Shown piece after piece: positions 1 to 7,710 of a stretch of 34,018 nt of DNA. Position 1 is the first letter of the stretch, and every line of letters starts with the position of its first letter. A program made the position numbers and the translations under genes. The stretch lies in contig JAJPJM010000030.1 in assembly GCA_021324235.1 (NCBI GenBank), forward strand, positions 1 through 34,018, in the 5' to 3' direction. The DNA comes from Verrucomicrobiota bacterium (GTDB lineage: Bacteria; Verrucomicrobiota; Verrucomicrobiia; Limisphaerales; UBA11358). The notes under the pieces were generated by a model. That model ran no database searches, was not told the DNA's origin, and saw nothing but the letters and a program-made list of their open reading frames with translations.

Positions 1-184
1 CACCGAAATGTCGGGGCTGTCTGTTTTCTGTGGCACTGTCCGTCGGAAACTCTCTCGACTTTCCGCCCGCGTATATCCCAATCGAACAGACCTGGGTTAC
101 ACGGCATCGCGCCCTTTGGTGTTCGGACTTTCCTCCCCCGTCCTGCAAAACAGGACGGAAGCGATTCTCCACCCTTCCAAAACC
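1..184 (-). ncRNA. rnpB: RNase P RNA (rnpB), 3' part cut by window edge
   Basis: This is the catalytic RNA of RNase P, which trims the 5' leader from precursor tRNAs. On the minus strand I see the conserved 5' block GAGGAAAGTCC and, further on, AGTGCCACAGAAAACAGAC. Both are hallmarks of bacterial RNase P RNA, in the expected order. The first is preceded by a GC-rich hairpin (CCGTCCTG...CAGGACGG). The molecule continues past base 1, so the 3' conserved region and the closing strand of P1 are missing. The 5' end is estimated from the promoter just upstream and may be off by several bases. The 64-aa plus-strand ORF across it is spurious. Confidence 0.93.
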
Positions 185-190
185 ACTCAT

Positions 191-219
191 ACTATAAAGT
201 GACAGGTGACGGGTGACAA
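191..219 (-). promoter_or_regulatory. Sigma-70-type promoter of rnpB
   Basis: On the minus strand, TTGTCA (219-214) and TATAGT (196-191) are separated by exactly 17 bases. This predicts a start near 184, just before the RNase P RNA. The -35 box and most of the spacer are made of a heptanucleotide tandem repeat. The call rests on spacing and position only. Confidence 0.65.
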
Positions 220-226
220 GTGACAA
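199..226. repeat. Heptanucleotide tandem repeat (GTGACRR x4)
   Basis: Four head-to-tail 7-base units, GTGACAG, GTGACGG, GTGACAA and GTGACAA, lie between rnpB and the zinc-ribbon gene. They overlap the predicted rnpB -35 box. Confidence 0.85.
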
Positions 227-270
227 GAAACCGCGGGCAAATGAGCGAAAGGCCCACCACACGGTGTGGC

Positions 271-999
271 TTACTCCGCCGCGGCCAATTCCATATCACG
301 CGTGTAATACAAAATCCGGCCGCAGTTGATGCAACCGACAATTTCCGACTGCGAGCGGCAGGTGACGAGAATCTGCGCGGGCAATTTCATGTGGCAGCCG
401 CCGCAAACGCCGTGCTGCACGCCCACGACCACGTTATCGCCCTTGCTCTTGTAAAGCCGTTCGTAGCGGGTCCGCGCCGTTTCCTCCACCGCCGCCGCCA
501 GTTCGGCGCGTCCGGTTTGCAGTTCGGCGAGTTCCTGCTTCAAATTGGCCTCGCGCTGGTCCAGTTGCGTGACCTGGCTTTCCACCTGCTTCCTGGCCTC
601 GTTGGCTTCCAGAGTCGCGCGGGTGACCTCCCGTTGCGCCACTTCACCCTGTTCCATCAAAACGATTTCCTCATCTTCGATCTTGACGATGGCTTCCTTG
701 CAAAGCTCGATTTCGTGGGCGAGTGCGCGATATTCCTCGTTCTTGCGCGTCTGGAGCTGTTGATTGGCGTATTTCTCAATCTGTGATTTTTGCCCCTCCA
801 CATCGAGTTCCAGCCGCTTACGGTCAGATTCGATTTGTTTGACGCGATTTTTGGCGACATCCAGCTGCGTCTGCGTCGTGGCCGCCTTGGTGCGGAGGGT
901 TTCGCGTTCCGGCCCAATGTGGCCCAACTCCTGTTCGACGCGGCGGATGTTCCGGTCGCGATCCTGTAGTATCAGAAGTTTCTCAATCGGCTCAAACAT
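271..999 (-). CDS. Zinc-ribbon coiled-coil protein (zf-RING_7 / DUF164 family)
   Basis: The predicted product is 242 aa. Residues 1 to about 170 are highly charged and heptad-patterned, consistent with a long antiparallel coiled-coil hairpin. The C-terminal part holds two CxxC knuckles, CGGC and CINCG about 20 residues apart, forming a C4 zinc ribbon. This architecture matches the CT398/DUF164 family, whose members are thought to bind nucleic acid or act as adaptors; no precise function is established. I chose the ATG at 999 (MFEPIEKLL) because family members begin close to the helix; an in-frame ATG at 1020 adds seven residues. rnpB follows in the same direction, a linkage I recall from actinobacteria. 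Confidence 0.85.
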   Translation of the reverse strand: MFEPIEKLLILQDRDRNIRRVEQELGHIGPERETLRTKAATTQTQLDVAKNRVKQIESDRKRLELDVEGQKSQIEKYANQQLQTRKNEEYRALAHEIELCKEAIVKIEDEEIVLMEQGEVAQREVTRATLEANEARKQVESQVTQLDQREANLKQELAELQTGRAELAAAVEETARTRYERLYKSKGDNVVVGVQHGVCGGCHMKLPAQILVTCRSQSEIVGCINCGRILYYTRDMELAAAE

Positions 1000-1152
1000 T
1001 GAACTGTGAATGGTAACCATCCCTGGCGCTCAAGTCAATGCAGGGCTGGGCGCATGACGAGCGACCCGTGTCCGGTGACCGGGGTCCGATCGCCCGTCAC
1101 TCCAACGGCAAATTCATTTTGCAGTTTCGGGTTTCGCCGCTAACCTGTGGCC

Positions 1153-2205
1153 ATGCGTTTCATCGGCAACGTCATTGAAAAATTGCAGCGGCATCCCAAA
1201 CGGGTGGTCTTTCCGGAGGGCGAGGAACCGCGCATCCTGCAGGCGGCCCGGCAGTTTTATGCCCTGCGGCTGGGCGCCCCCATTGTGCTCGGTGACGCAG
1301 CCAAAATAAAAGCCGTCGCGGACGGGCTGAATATTCCGCTCGAGGGCATCCGGGTCATCAATCCTCCGATCAGCGAGGAACTGGACAATTTTGCCAACCG
1401 CTTTTTCCGGTTGCGCCGGGAAAAGGGCGTCCAGGCGCTGGAAGCGCGTGAGGCCATGTTGCAACCGAATTATTTCGGCACCATGATGCTGGCGATGCAT
1501 CAGGCCGACGGTGTGATTTCCGGCGCTTCGCACATCACCAGCAGCCTGCTGCGGCCGCTGTTTCAAATCATCAAACCTGCGCCGAACATCACCACGGCAT
1601 CGAGTTGCATGGTGATGGAAGTCGAGGACACGCGCATCGGCGAGCAGGGAGTGCTGTTCATGGCTGATTGCGGCGTTATTCCGGATCCGACCGTGGATCA
1701 ACTGGCCGACATCGCCGTTTCCACCGCGCAGCTTGCCCGCCACATGCTGGGGGTGCGTTCACGCGTGGCGTTGCTGTCCTTTTCCACCAAAGGCAGCGCG
1801 GCGCATCCGTCCGTCGGCAAGGTCCAGGCCGCGACGGCGATGGCCCGGCGCAAGGCCGAACAAATGTTTCTGGAGGCCGATTTCGACGGTGAATTGCAGG
1901 TGGATGCCGCGCTCGTGCGGGAGATTGCCGACCGCAAACTGCACGAAAGCAAGGTGGCCGGGCGGGCGAATGTGTTGATTTTCCCCGACCTCAATTCGGG
2001 CAACATCGCCAGCAAACTGGTCCGGCTGGTCGGCCACGCCAATGCCTACGGCCAGATTTTGCTGGGCCTGAACCGGCCCGCCGCGGACGTTTCGCGCGGT
2101 TCCAGCGCGCACGACATCCTCGGTGTCGCCGCCATCGTCGGCGTTCAGGCCATTGATTACCAAAAACTTTATCCGGGCGCGGATGCGCATCTGCCCGGCG
2201 AATGA
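1153..2205 (+). CDS. pta: Phosphate acetyltransferase, catalytic domain only
   Basis: This enzyme interconverts acetyl-CoA plus phosphate and acetyl phosphate plus CoA (EC 2.3.1.8) in the cytoplasm. The 350 residues match the PTA_PTB catalytic fold from end to end: an N-terminal KRVVFPEGEEPRIL segment, a central ITSSLLRPLFQIIK region and a C-terminal GLNRPAADVSRGSSAHDI signature. The length is that of the short, single-domain form. The domain that precedes it in long Pta enzymes is encoded by the next gene. A GTG at 1147 would add two residues; the ATG at 1153 is preferred. No strong ribosome-binding site is visible. No acetate kinase gene is in the window. Confidence 0.92.
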   Translation: MRFIGNVIEKLQRHPKRVVFPEGEEPRILQAARQFYALRLGAPIVLGDAAKIKAVADGLNIPLEGIRVINPPISEELDNFANRFFRLRREKGVQALEAREAMLQPNYFGTMMLAMHQADGVISGASHITSSLLRPLFQIIKPAPNITTASSCMVMEVEDTRIGEQGVLFMADCGVIPDPTVDQLADIAVSTAQLARHMLGVRSRVALLSFSTKGSAAHPSVGKVQAATAMARRKAEQMFLEADFDGELQVDAALVREIADRKLHESKVAGRANVLIFPDLNSGNIASKLVRLVGHANAYGQILLGLNRPAADVSRGSSAHDILGVAAIVGVQAIDYQKLYPGADAHLPGE

Positions 2206-2215
2206 CTCCATTTTT

Positions 2216-2267
2216 AATCTTGCCCTTAATCCTCACCGTGATCACAAGGTAGATTAAGAGTAAGATT
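2216..2267. repeat. Inverted repeat between the two pta genes
   Basis: AATCTTGCCCTTAATC (2216-2231) pairs with GATTAAGAGTAAGATT (2252-2267), giving a 16-bp stem with one G-T pair and one mismatch. The 20-base loop contains the palindrome GTGATCAC. No U-tract follows, so a terminator role is unproven. Confidence 0.6.
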
Positions 2268-2287
2268 GCGATTAAGATTACGATTGA
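2252..2287. repeat. Hexanucleotide tandem repeat (GATTAA-like x6)
   Basis: Six consecutive 6-base units, GATTAA, GAGTAA, GATTGC, GATTAA, GATTAC and GATTGA, end one base before the GTG start of the next gene. They therefore occupy the place of its ribosome-binding site. The first units also form the right arm of the inverted repeat. Confidence 0.75.
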
Positions 2288-2288
2288 A

Positions 2289-3383
2289 GTGAACACTGAA
2301 ACTCCCCGCGTTTTCATCGCCGCCACCCGCCAGAACGACGGCAAAACCACCGTGTCGCTCGGTCTGATTGCCGCCTTGCAGGAACATTTTCCGCGCATCG
2401 GCTACATCAAGCCGGTCGGCCAGCGGTTCGTTGAAATCGAGGAGCAGAAAATCGATGAGGACACCGTGTTGATGGACGCGGTGTACCCGATGAACTGCCC
2501 GCTCGTGGACATGAGCCCGATTGCCGTGGAACCGGATTTCACGCGCAAATATCTCCAGGGCTCGAACAACGAGGCGCTCGTCAAAAGGATCCAGAAGGCA
2601 TTTGACCGGGTCGCCTGGGAAAAGGATTTTGTACTGTGCGAAGGTTCCGGACACGCCGGCGTCGGTTCCGTGTTTGATTTGTCCAACGCGCAGGTGGCGA
2701 AAATCCTCGGTTGCAAGGTCATCATCGTCACCCAGGGCGGCATCGGCAAACCGATTGACGAGGTCGCGCTCAACCAGGCGTTGTTTGAAAAGGAAGGCGT
2801 CGAGATCATGGGCGTCATGCTCAACAAGGTGTTGCCGGAAAAGGTGGACTACATCGCGGATTTTGCCCGGCGCGGTTTGAAACGCAAGGGGCTGGAGCTG
2901 CTCGGCGTTCTGCCCTATGAACAAATCCTGGGCAATCCGTCCGTGGACCTGATCCGTGAGGAACTGCACGCCGAATTGTTGAACCAGCCGGCCACGCTGA
3001 ACACCCTCGTGGACGACGTCATCGTCGGCGCCATGGGCGCGCACAACGCCATGCAGTTTTTCAAACGCGGGGTGCTGCTGATCACGCCCGGCGACCGCGA
3101 AGACATCCTGCTGGCCGCCGGCGCGGCCACGATGCCGCAAAGCGACGACAAAATGGCCGGGATCGTCCTGACCGGCGGCCTGCGGCCCAACGAAGCCATT
3201 CTGAAAGCCCTGCAAACCCTGCCCATCCCCGTGTTACTGGCCAAGGCGGAAAGTTATCAGGTCGCGTCCAAGGTCCACAATCTCACCGTCAAAACGCGGC
3301 CGAACGACGCGGAAAAGATTTCGGTCATTCGCAACCTGATTGCCCAAAACGTGAACGTGAAAAAGATCATAGATTCTCTATGA
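2289..3383 (+). CDS. BioD-like P-loop plus DRTGG protein (detached N-terminal half of Pta)
   Basis: The product is 364 aa. Residues 5-200 look like a dethiobiotin-synthetase-type P-loop NTPase: the nucleotide loop TRQNDGKTTVSLGL near residue 14, a CEGSGHAGVG segment near 118 and VIIVTQGGIGKPIDE near 145. Residues from about 215 onward form a DRTGG-type domain (GDREDILLAA, VLTGGLRPNE). This is the order seen in the N-terminal half of long phosphotransacetylases, where it regulates activity. Here it is a separate gene directly downstream of the catalytic domain. A role as regulatory subunit of Pta is inference. The start is GTG at 2289, right after a hexanucleotide repeat; no Shine-Dalgarno site is seen. 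Confidence 0.82.
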   Translation: MNTETPRVFIAATRQNDGKTTVSLGLIAALQEHFPRIGYIKPVGQRFVEIEEQKIDEDTVLMDAVYPMNCPLVDMSPIAVEPDFTRKYLQGSNNEALVKRIQKAFDRVAWEKDFVLCEGSGHAGVGSVFDLSNAQVAKILGCKVIIVTQGGIGKPIDEVALNQALFEKEGVEIMGVMLNKVLPEKVDYIADFARRGLKRKGLELLGVLPYEQILGNPSVDLIREELHAELLNQPATLNTLVDDVIVGAMGAHNAMQFFKRGVLLITPGDREDILLAAGAATMPQSDDKMAGIVLTGGLRPNEAILKALQTLPIPVLLAKAESYQVASKVHNLTVKTRPNDAEKISVIRNLIAQNVNVKKIIDSL

Positions 3384-3386
3384 TAA

Positions 3387-3414
3387 TTTTAAGTTTTGAA
3401 TTTTTAGTTTCTAG
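3387..3414. repeat. AT-rich heptad repeat upstream of the S23 gene
   Basis: Four 7-base units, TTTTAAG, TTTTGAA, TTTTTAG and TTTCTAG, fill the gap between the stop of the DRTGG gene and the S23 gene. Confidence 0.75.
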
Positions 3415-3432
3415 TTGCAGCATCCGTCCGGC

Positions 3433-3810
3433 ATGAAATCCAGCATCGTCAAAGACAAAAGTTATGCTTTTGCCCTGCGAACCATCACGCTGGCAAGATG
3501 GTTGAAAGCGCAAAAAGAGTTTGAGATTGCAGGACAGATTTTGCGTTCCGGCACGGCCATTGGTTCAAATGTCGAAGAAGCCCTGGCTGGAATCAGTCGG
3601 GCGGATTTTATCGCCAAGATGTCCATCGCCTCAAAAGAAGCGCGGGAAACCCACTATTGGCTTCGTCTGCTCCGCGATTCAAACATCGTGGCGAACACAA
3701 GAATCACGCCATTAGAAAACGAGAATTTGGAGTTGATTCGCGTTTTGACCGCAATCGTCAAAACGTCCCAGGCGACTTCAGTCAACTCAAAATTAAGAAT
3801 TAAGAATTAA
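3433..3810 (+). CDS. Four-helix-bundle protein (S23 / 23S rRNA intervening-sequence family)
   Basis: The product is 125 aa from the ATG at 3433; the tracked TTG at 3415 lies at the edge of the upstream repeat and is unlikely. Diagnostic pieces are SYAFALRTITLARWL near the N-terminus, the RSGTAIGSNVEEA turn near residue 44 and KEARETHYWLRLL near residue 75. These match the S23 family, small helical bundles first found inside 23S rRNA intervening sequences and often found as free genes. Their function is unknown. The last residues (KLRIKN) are encoded by an AATTAAG heptad repeat, so the C-terminus may have been extended by repeat DNA. The gene has AT-rich flanks unlike its neighbours. Confidence 0.88.
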   Translation: MKSSIVKDKSYAFALRTITLARWLKAQKEFEIAGQILRSGTAIGSNVEEALAGISRADFIAKMSIASKEARETHYWLRLLRDSNIVANTRITPLENENLELIRVLTAIVKTSQATSVNSKLRIKN

Positions 3811-3818
3811 AAATTTGA
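3791..3818. repeat. AT-rich heptad repeat at the S23/hisC junction
   Basis: AATTAAG, AATTAAG, AATTAAA and AATTTGA run from the S23 stop codon up to the hisC ATG. They encode the end of one protein and replace the ribosome-binding region of the next. Confidence 0.8.
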
Positions 3819-4909
3819 TGAGCCTGCCACTTTCTCCATTCCTTAAAACACTTCCCACGTACCAGCCGGGCCGGCCGATTGAGGAAGTCGCGCGCGAACT
3901 GGGCCTGCCCGCCGCGGACATCATCAAACTCGCGTCGAACGAAAATCCGTTCGGGCCGTCGCCGCTCGCGCTGGCCGCGATGCGAGAGGCCGCCGCCGGC
4001 GTGAACCTTTACCCCGACGGCAACGCGTTTTACCTCAAACAAAAGCTGGCCGCCAAACTCGGCGTCGAACCGGCAAATCTCATCCTTGGCAACGGCTCGA
4101 ATGAAATTATCGAATTGGCGGGGCACGCACTACTCACGCCGGGCACCGACGTGGTGGTTTCACGGTATTGCTTCGCGGTGTATCCCATCGTCACGAAATT
4201 GTTCGGCGCGAACCTCATTACGGTGCCGGCAAAGAATTACGGTCATGATTTATCGGCGATGCTCCGCGCCCTCACACCGCACACGCGCATCGTGTTTGTG
4301 GCCAACCCCAACAATCCCACTGGCACGCTCGCGCCGCGCGAGGAGATCATCCAATTTGTCAACGACGTGCCGGACGACGTGTTGCTGGTGATGGATGAAG
4401 CTTACCTGGATTTCCTGGATGACCCGCTGGATCTGGTCCCGCTCGTGCGTCGGGGAACCAGGCCGAATCTGATTTTGATGCGGACGTTCTCAAAAATTTA
4501 CGGGCTGGCCGGCTTGCGCATCGGTTATGGCATTGGCAATCCCGAATTCGTTGCCGCGCTGGAAAAAATCCGGCAGCCGTTCAATATCAACTTGCTGGCG
4601 CAAACCGCCGCGCTCGCCGCGTTGGACGACGTCGAACACGTCCGCAAAACCCGCGCGAACAATTTTGCCGGGCTGAAAACCTTCGAACAGGCGTTCCGCA
4701 AACTGAACCTCGAATACGTTCCGTCGCATGCCAATTTCATTCTGGTCCGCGTCAACGACGGTCAGCGCGTGTTCGCAGAGCTCCAGAAGCAGGGCGTAAT
4801 TGTGCGACCGATGGCCGGCTACCAGTTGCCGGAGTGGATTCGCATCTCCATCGGCACGCCGCCGGAAAATGAGCGTTGCCTCAGCGCGTTGAAAACGGTG
4901 TTGAAATAA
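3818..4909 (+). CDS. hisC: Histidinol-phosphate aminotransferase
   Basis: A PLP enzyme of histidine biosynthesis that converts imidazole acetol phosphate to L-histidinol phosphate with glutamate (EC 2.6.1.9). The 363-aa length is typical. Visible motifs are SNENPFGPSP near residue 42, NPNNPTGT near 165, DEAYLDF near 195 and the PLP-lysine segment RTFSKIYGLAGLRIGYG near 225. No other his gene is nearby. The ATG at 3818 is preferred to the adjoining TTG at 3815. The start lies directly on an AT-rich heptad repeat with no Shine-Dalgarno site. Substrate specificity within this aminotransferase class cannot be proved by motif alone. Confidence 0.92.
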   Translation: MSLPLSPFLKTLPTYQPGRPIEEVARELGLPAADIIKLASNENPFGPSPLALAAMREAAAGVNLYPDGNAFYLKQKLAAKLGVEPANLILGNGSNEIIELAGHALLTPGTDVVVSRYCFAVYPIVTKLFGANLITVPAKNYGHDLSAMLRALTPHTRIVFVANPNNPTGTLAPREEIIQFVNDVPDDVLLVMDEAYLDFLDDPLDLVPLVRRGTRPNLILMRTFSKIYGLAGLRIGYGIGNPEFVAALEKIRQPFNINLLAQTAALAALDDVEHVRKTRANNFAGLKTFEQAFRKLNLEYVPSHANFILVRVNDGQRVFAELQKQGVIVRPMAGYQLPEWIRISIGTPPENERCLSALKTVLK

Positions 4910-4923
4910 TCGAGGAGTTCCCG

Positions 4924-5502
4924 CTAGGACGTCGCAAAATCCACGTTTGGCACGTCCCGGACCGACGGCGGCACGCTGAAAAAGTCGCCCTCCGATTTGA
5001 AACCGAACGCCTTCGCCACCAGATTGCTCGGGAAGGTTTCACATTTGTTGCGATAGTCGCGCACGTTGCCGTTGTAAAACCGGCGCGCGGCCTGGATCCG
5101 GTCCTCGGTGTTGACGAGTTCCGTCTGCAGCTTGAGAAAATTCTGGTCGGCCTTGAGTTGTGGATAATTTTCCACCACCGCCAGCAGTTGTTTCAGCGAG
5201 TCCACGAGCTGGACCTCGTCGCGGGACTGGTCGGCCACCGTGCCATTATTGGCAGCGCAGCGATTGCGCAGCTCGGTCACCCGCTCCAGCGTTTCGCGTT
5301 CGTGCGCGGCGTAGCCCTTGACCACGGACACGAGGTTCGGAATGAGGTCGTAACGGCGTTTCAATTCCACATCCACGTCACTCCACGATTCGCGGATATA
5401 ATTGCGCAGGGCGACGAGCGCGTTGTATTGCGCCAGCACATAGACGGCCGGCAACAAAATGACGACCGCGCAAACAATAAGTGTGAGAATTTGTGGACTC
5501 AT
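4924..5502 (-). CDS. LemA family protein
   Basis: The product is 192 aa. An N-terminal membrane segment (ILTLIVCAVVILLPAVYVLA, residues 5-25) is followed by the family core: YNALVALRNYIRESWSDVDVELKRRYDLIPNLV, then helical repeats and NTEDRIQAARRFYNGNVRDYRNK near residue 145, ending in a SVPPSVRDVPNVDF tail. LemA proteins are N-out membrane proteins of unclear function, found in many bacteria. The start ATG overlaps the stop of the upstream membrane gene (ATGA at 5502-5499), so the two are probably translated together. The TPM-domain partner common in other lemA operons is absent. Confidence 0.93.
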   Translation of the reverse strand: MSPQILTLIVCAVVILLPAVYVLAQYNALVALRNYIRESWSDVDVELKRRYDLIPNLVSVVKGYAAHERETLERVTELRNRCAANNGTVADQSRDEVQLVDSLKQLLAVVENYPQLKADQNFLKLQTELVNTEDRIQAARRFYNGNVRDYRNKCETFPSNLVAKAFGFKSEGDFFSVPPSVRDVPNVDFATS

Positions 5503-6179
5503 GCGGTTTGGGTGAACAGGTATTCGGGCAGGCGCGACCGGATTTCCACCAGCCGTTGCAAATTGGCTTCAATCTGTTCAACGGACAGGCGGGTGTTGAA
5601 GGCCAGCGCCAGCGCCTGAAATTCGATTTCAACGCTCAAATCGCGGTTGGCCAGCAGGTATTCCATCATCTGCGCGTTGCAGACGTCGTAGGCGAATTTT
5701 TTGTCCGGCGACCGCACACAGAAGGCCTTGGAGAATTCGGCGGACTCAAACTTGATGTCCTGGTAGCCGAACACCTCGACGACTTTCGTGATCAGATTTT
5801 CGCGCCGGATGGTCAAATCGGGGAAAATCGCCGGGAGCGACAAAATGAAAAAGGAAAACCAGTGATGGTGCGTCTGGCGTCCACCTTTGCCTTCGGTATA
5901 GGTTTCATAGTGATAATCGAACGCCAGCACCTGGTTTCGCTGAAAGGTCCCGGAAAGGACGTTGCAGGCGTAACGGTTTTCGCCTTCGGCCAGTTGTTTG
6001 AGAAAGCCGTAGCGGTCGGCGATTTCGCGATCTTCCGCCGCGCCGAAATCCAGACCCATCCGTTGCGCCAGCTCAAACAGTCCCTCCTGCCGCTTGCGCG
6101 ACTGAATCACCCCGTAAATGGTGCTGATCACGATGATGACAAACACCGCCACAATCACAAATGGCATGATGAATGGCAT
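5499..6179 (-). CDS. Membrane-anchored protein of unknown function, coupled to lemA
   Basis: The predicted product is 226 aa. One hydrophobic segment (FVIVAVFVIIVISTIYGVI) lies at the N-terminus, followed by a soluble domain of about 195 residues. The first part contains QEGLFELAQRMGLDF and FDYHYETY; the last quarter is helical and charged. I do not recognise a named domain with confidence; it resembles conserved hypothetical proteins found beside lemA. The gene overlaps lemA by four bases, which implies a shared role, probably at the cytoplasmic membrane. The ORF could begin at GTG 6191; I chose the ATG at 6179. Another ATG lies at 6167. Confidence 0.7.
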   Translation of the reverse strand: MPFIMPFVIVAVFVIIVISTIYGVIQSRKRQEGLFELAQRMGLDFGAAEDREIADRYGFLKQLAEGENRYACNVLSGTFQRNQVLAFDYHYETYTEGKGGRQTHHHWFSFFILSLPAIFPDLTIRRENLITKVVEVFGYQDIKFESAEFSKAFCVRSPDKKFAYDVCNAQMMEYLLANRDLSVEIEFQALALAFNTRLSVEQIEANLQRLVEIRSRLPEYLFTQTA

Positions 6180-6361
6180 TTGGATTTGCACAGGATTGTT
6201 CTAAACCAAAGTCGCCTGCCGGGCCATTATAATTTCGACCACTTTCCATATACCCACGACTCGCTGGCAGGTGAAACCCACTTTGGGCAATAAATAATTA
6301 TTTGAATCCCGCCGAAAAACGAATACTTGTTGGGCGTTGCCGATTGAATGATTAGCCAAAC

Positions 6362-7642
6362 GTGAAACCGACCGACCTGCGGGGCATCCTGCAATACATT
6401 CCGCAATTCCGCGACAAGACGTTCATCCTTGCGATTGACGGCGCGATTGTCACCGACGAGAACTTTGCCACGCTGCTGCTGGACGTGGCGGTGTTGCGGT
6501 CACTGAACATCCGCGTCGTGCTGGTGCACGGCGCATCGGCGCAAATCAAGGCGCTCGCCGAGGAGCAAAATATTCCGGCGTCCAATCTCGATGGCTCCGG
6601 CATCACGGACGCCGCCACGCTCAAGCTCGCCCTCAACGCTGCCAACCGGCTCACGCACGAAATCCTTGAAGGCCTTTCGGCCAACGACCTGCGCGCCGCC
6701 AGCACCAACGTCATCATCGCGCATCCGGTCGGCATCATCCAGGGGGTGGACCAATTGTTCACCGGCAAGGTCGAGCGCGTGGATGCCGCGCTGTTGCAAA
6801 CGTTGCTGGCGCAGGACGTCATCCCCGTCATTCCGCCGCTCGGGTTCGACGGCGACGGCAAGACGTATCGCGTGAATTCCGACGGCGTGGCGGTGGCCGT
6901 GGCCGAGGCGCTTAAGGCCATCAAGCTCATTTTCATCACGGCGCAGGACGGTCTGGGCTACAATCACCAGCTCATCCGGCAGATGCTGGTGTCGGAGTTG
7001 CAAAATCTCCTGCAACAAAACAGCCCCGGATTTGTTCCGGAAATCCTGTCCAAGGCGCAGCATGCCGCCCTGGCCTGCAAGGCCGGGGTGCCGCGTGTCC
7101 ACATTATTAATGGCAAGGTGGACGAAGGTCTGCTGGCGGAGGTGTTCTCCAACGACGGCATCGGCACGCTCATTTACGCGAACGAATACCAGCAAATCCG
7201 GCCCGCGCGGAAAAAGGACGTGCGGGCGATCCAGTTGTTGACCAAGAAGGCGGTGGAAACGGACGAGCTGGTCAGACGGAGCAAGACGGCCATTGACAAA
7301 AATCTGGGCGATTATTTCATTTTTGAAATTGATAAAAATCCGGTGGCATGCGTGGCGTTGCACGTTTATCCCGAACAGAAAAAGGGTGAGCTGGCGTGCC
7401 TTTATGTGGACTCGTCGCACGAAAACCAGGGCATCGGACGGAAGTTGATCCAGTTTGTCGAAAACAAGGCACGCGAAATGGGGTTGGGAGAACTCATCAC
7501 CCTCTCGACCCAGGCCTTCACCTATTTTCAATCCAAGGGTGGCTTTGCCGAAGGCACACCCGATGATTTGCCGCCCGCCCGCCGCGAAAAATACGAGCAG
7601 AGCGGCAGAAATTCGAAAGTGCTCGTAAAGAAACTGAAATAA
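6362..7642 (+). CDS. argA: N-acetylglutamate synthase (kinase-like plus GNAT domains)
   Basis: This enzyme transfers acetyl from acetyl-CoA to glutamate (EC 2.3.1.1), the first step of arginine biosynthesis. Residues 1 to about 280 are an amino-acid-kinase fold (ILAIDGAIVTDENFATLLLD, VLVHGASAQIKAL, NSDGVAVAVAEAL). Residues from about 285 onward are a GNAT acetyltransferase with the acetyl-CoA loop NQGIGRKL. The 426-aa length and domain order match the classic ArgA type. The start is GTG at 6362, with no clear ribosome-binding site. It stands alone; the other arginine gene here, argH, is 27 kb away. Feedback inhibition by arginine is usual for the family but cannot be read here. Confidence 0.9.
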   Translation: MKPTDLRGILQYIPQFRDKTFILAIDGAIVTDENFATLLLDVAVLRSLNIRVVLVHGASAQIKALAEEQNIPASNLDGSGITDAATLKLALNAANRLTHEILEGLSANDLRAASTNVIIAHPVGIIQGVDQLFTGKVERVDAALLQTLLAQDVIPVIPPLGFDGDGKTYRVNSDGVAVAVAEALKAIKLIFITAQDGLGYNHQLIRQMLVSELQNLLQQNSPGFVPEILSKAQHAALACKAGVPRVHIINGKVDEGLLAEVFSNDGIGTLIYANEYQQIRPARKKDVRAIQLLTKKAVETDELVRRSKTAIDKNLGDYFIFEIDKNPVACVALHVYPEQKKGELACLYVDSSHENQGIGRKLIQFVENKAREMGLGELITLSTQAFTYFQSKGGFAEGTPDDLPPARREKYEQSGRNSKVLVKKLK

Positions 7643-7710
7643 GCTTCTGCAATTTTAACGCCGGAACGCAAAGACGCAGAGGCAGAACGACCGCCAAATG
7701 AATTGATCCC

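Noticed and set aside
8-202. 64-aa plus-strand ORF at the window start
   Set aside because: It lies across the RNase P RNA gene, whose conserved blocks explain the sequence.
2226-3215. 329-aa minus-strand ORF
   Set aside because: Antisense shadow of the P-loop/DRTGG gene, with low-complexity His/Asp/Val composition.
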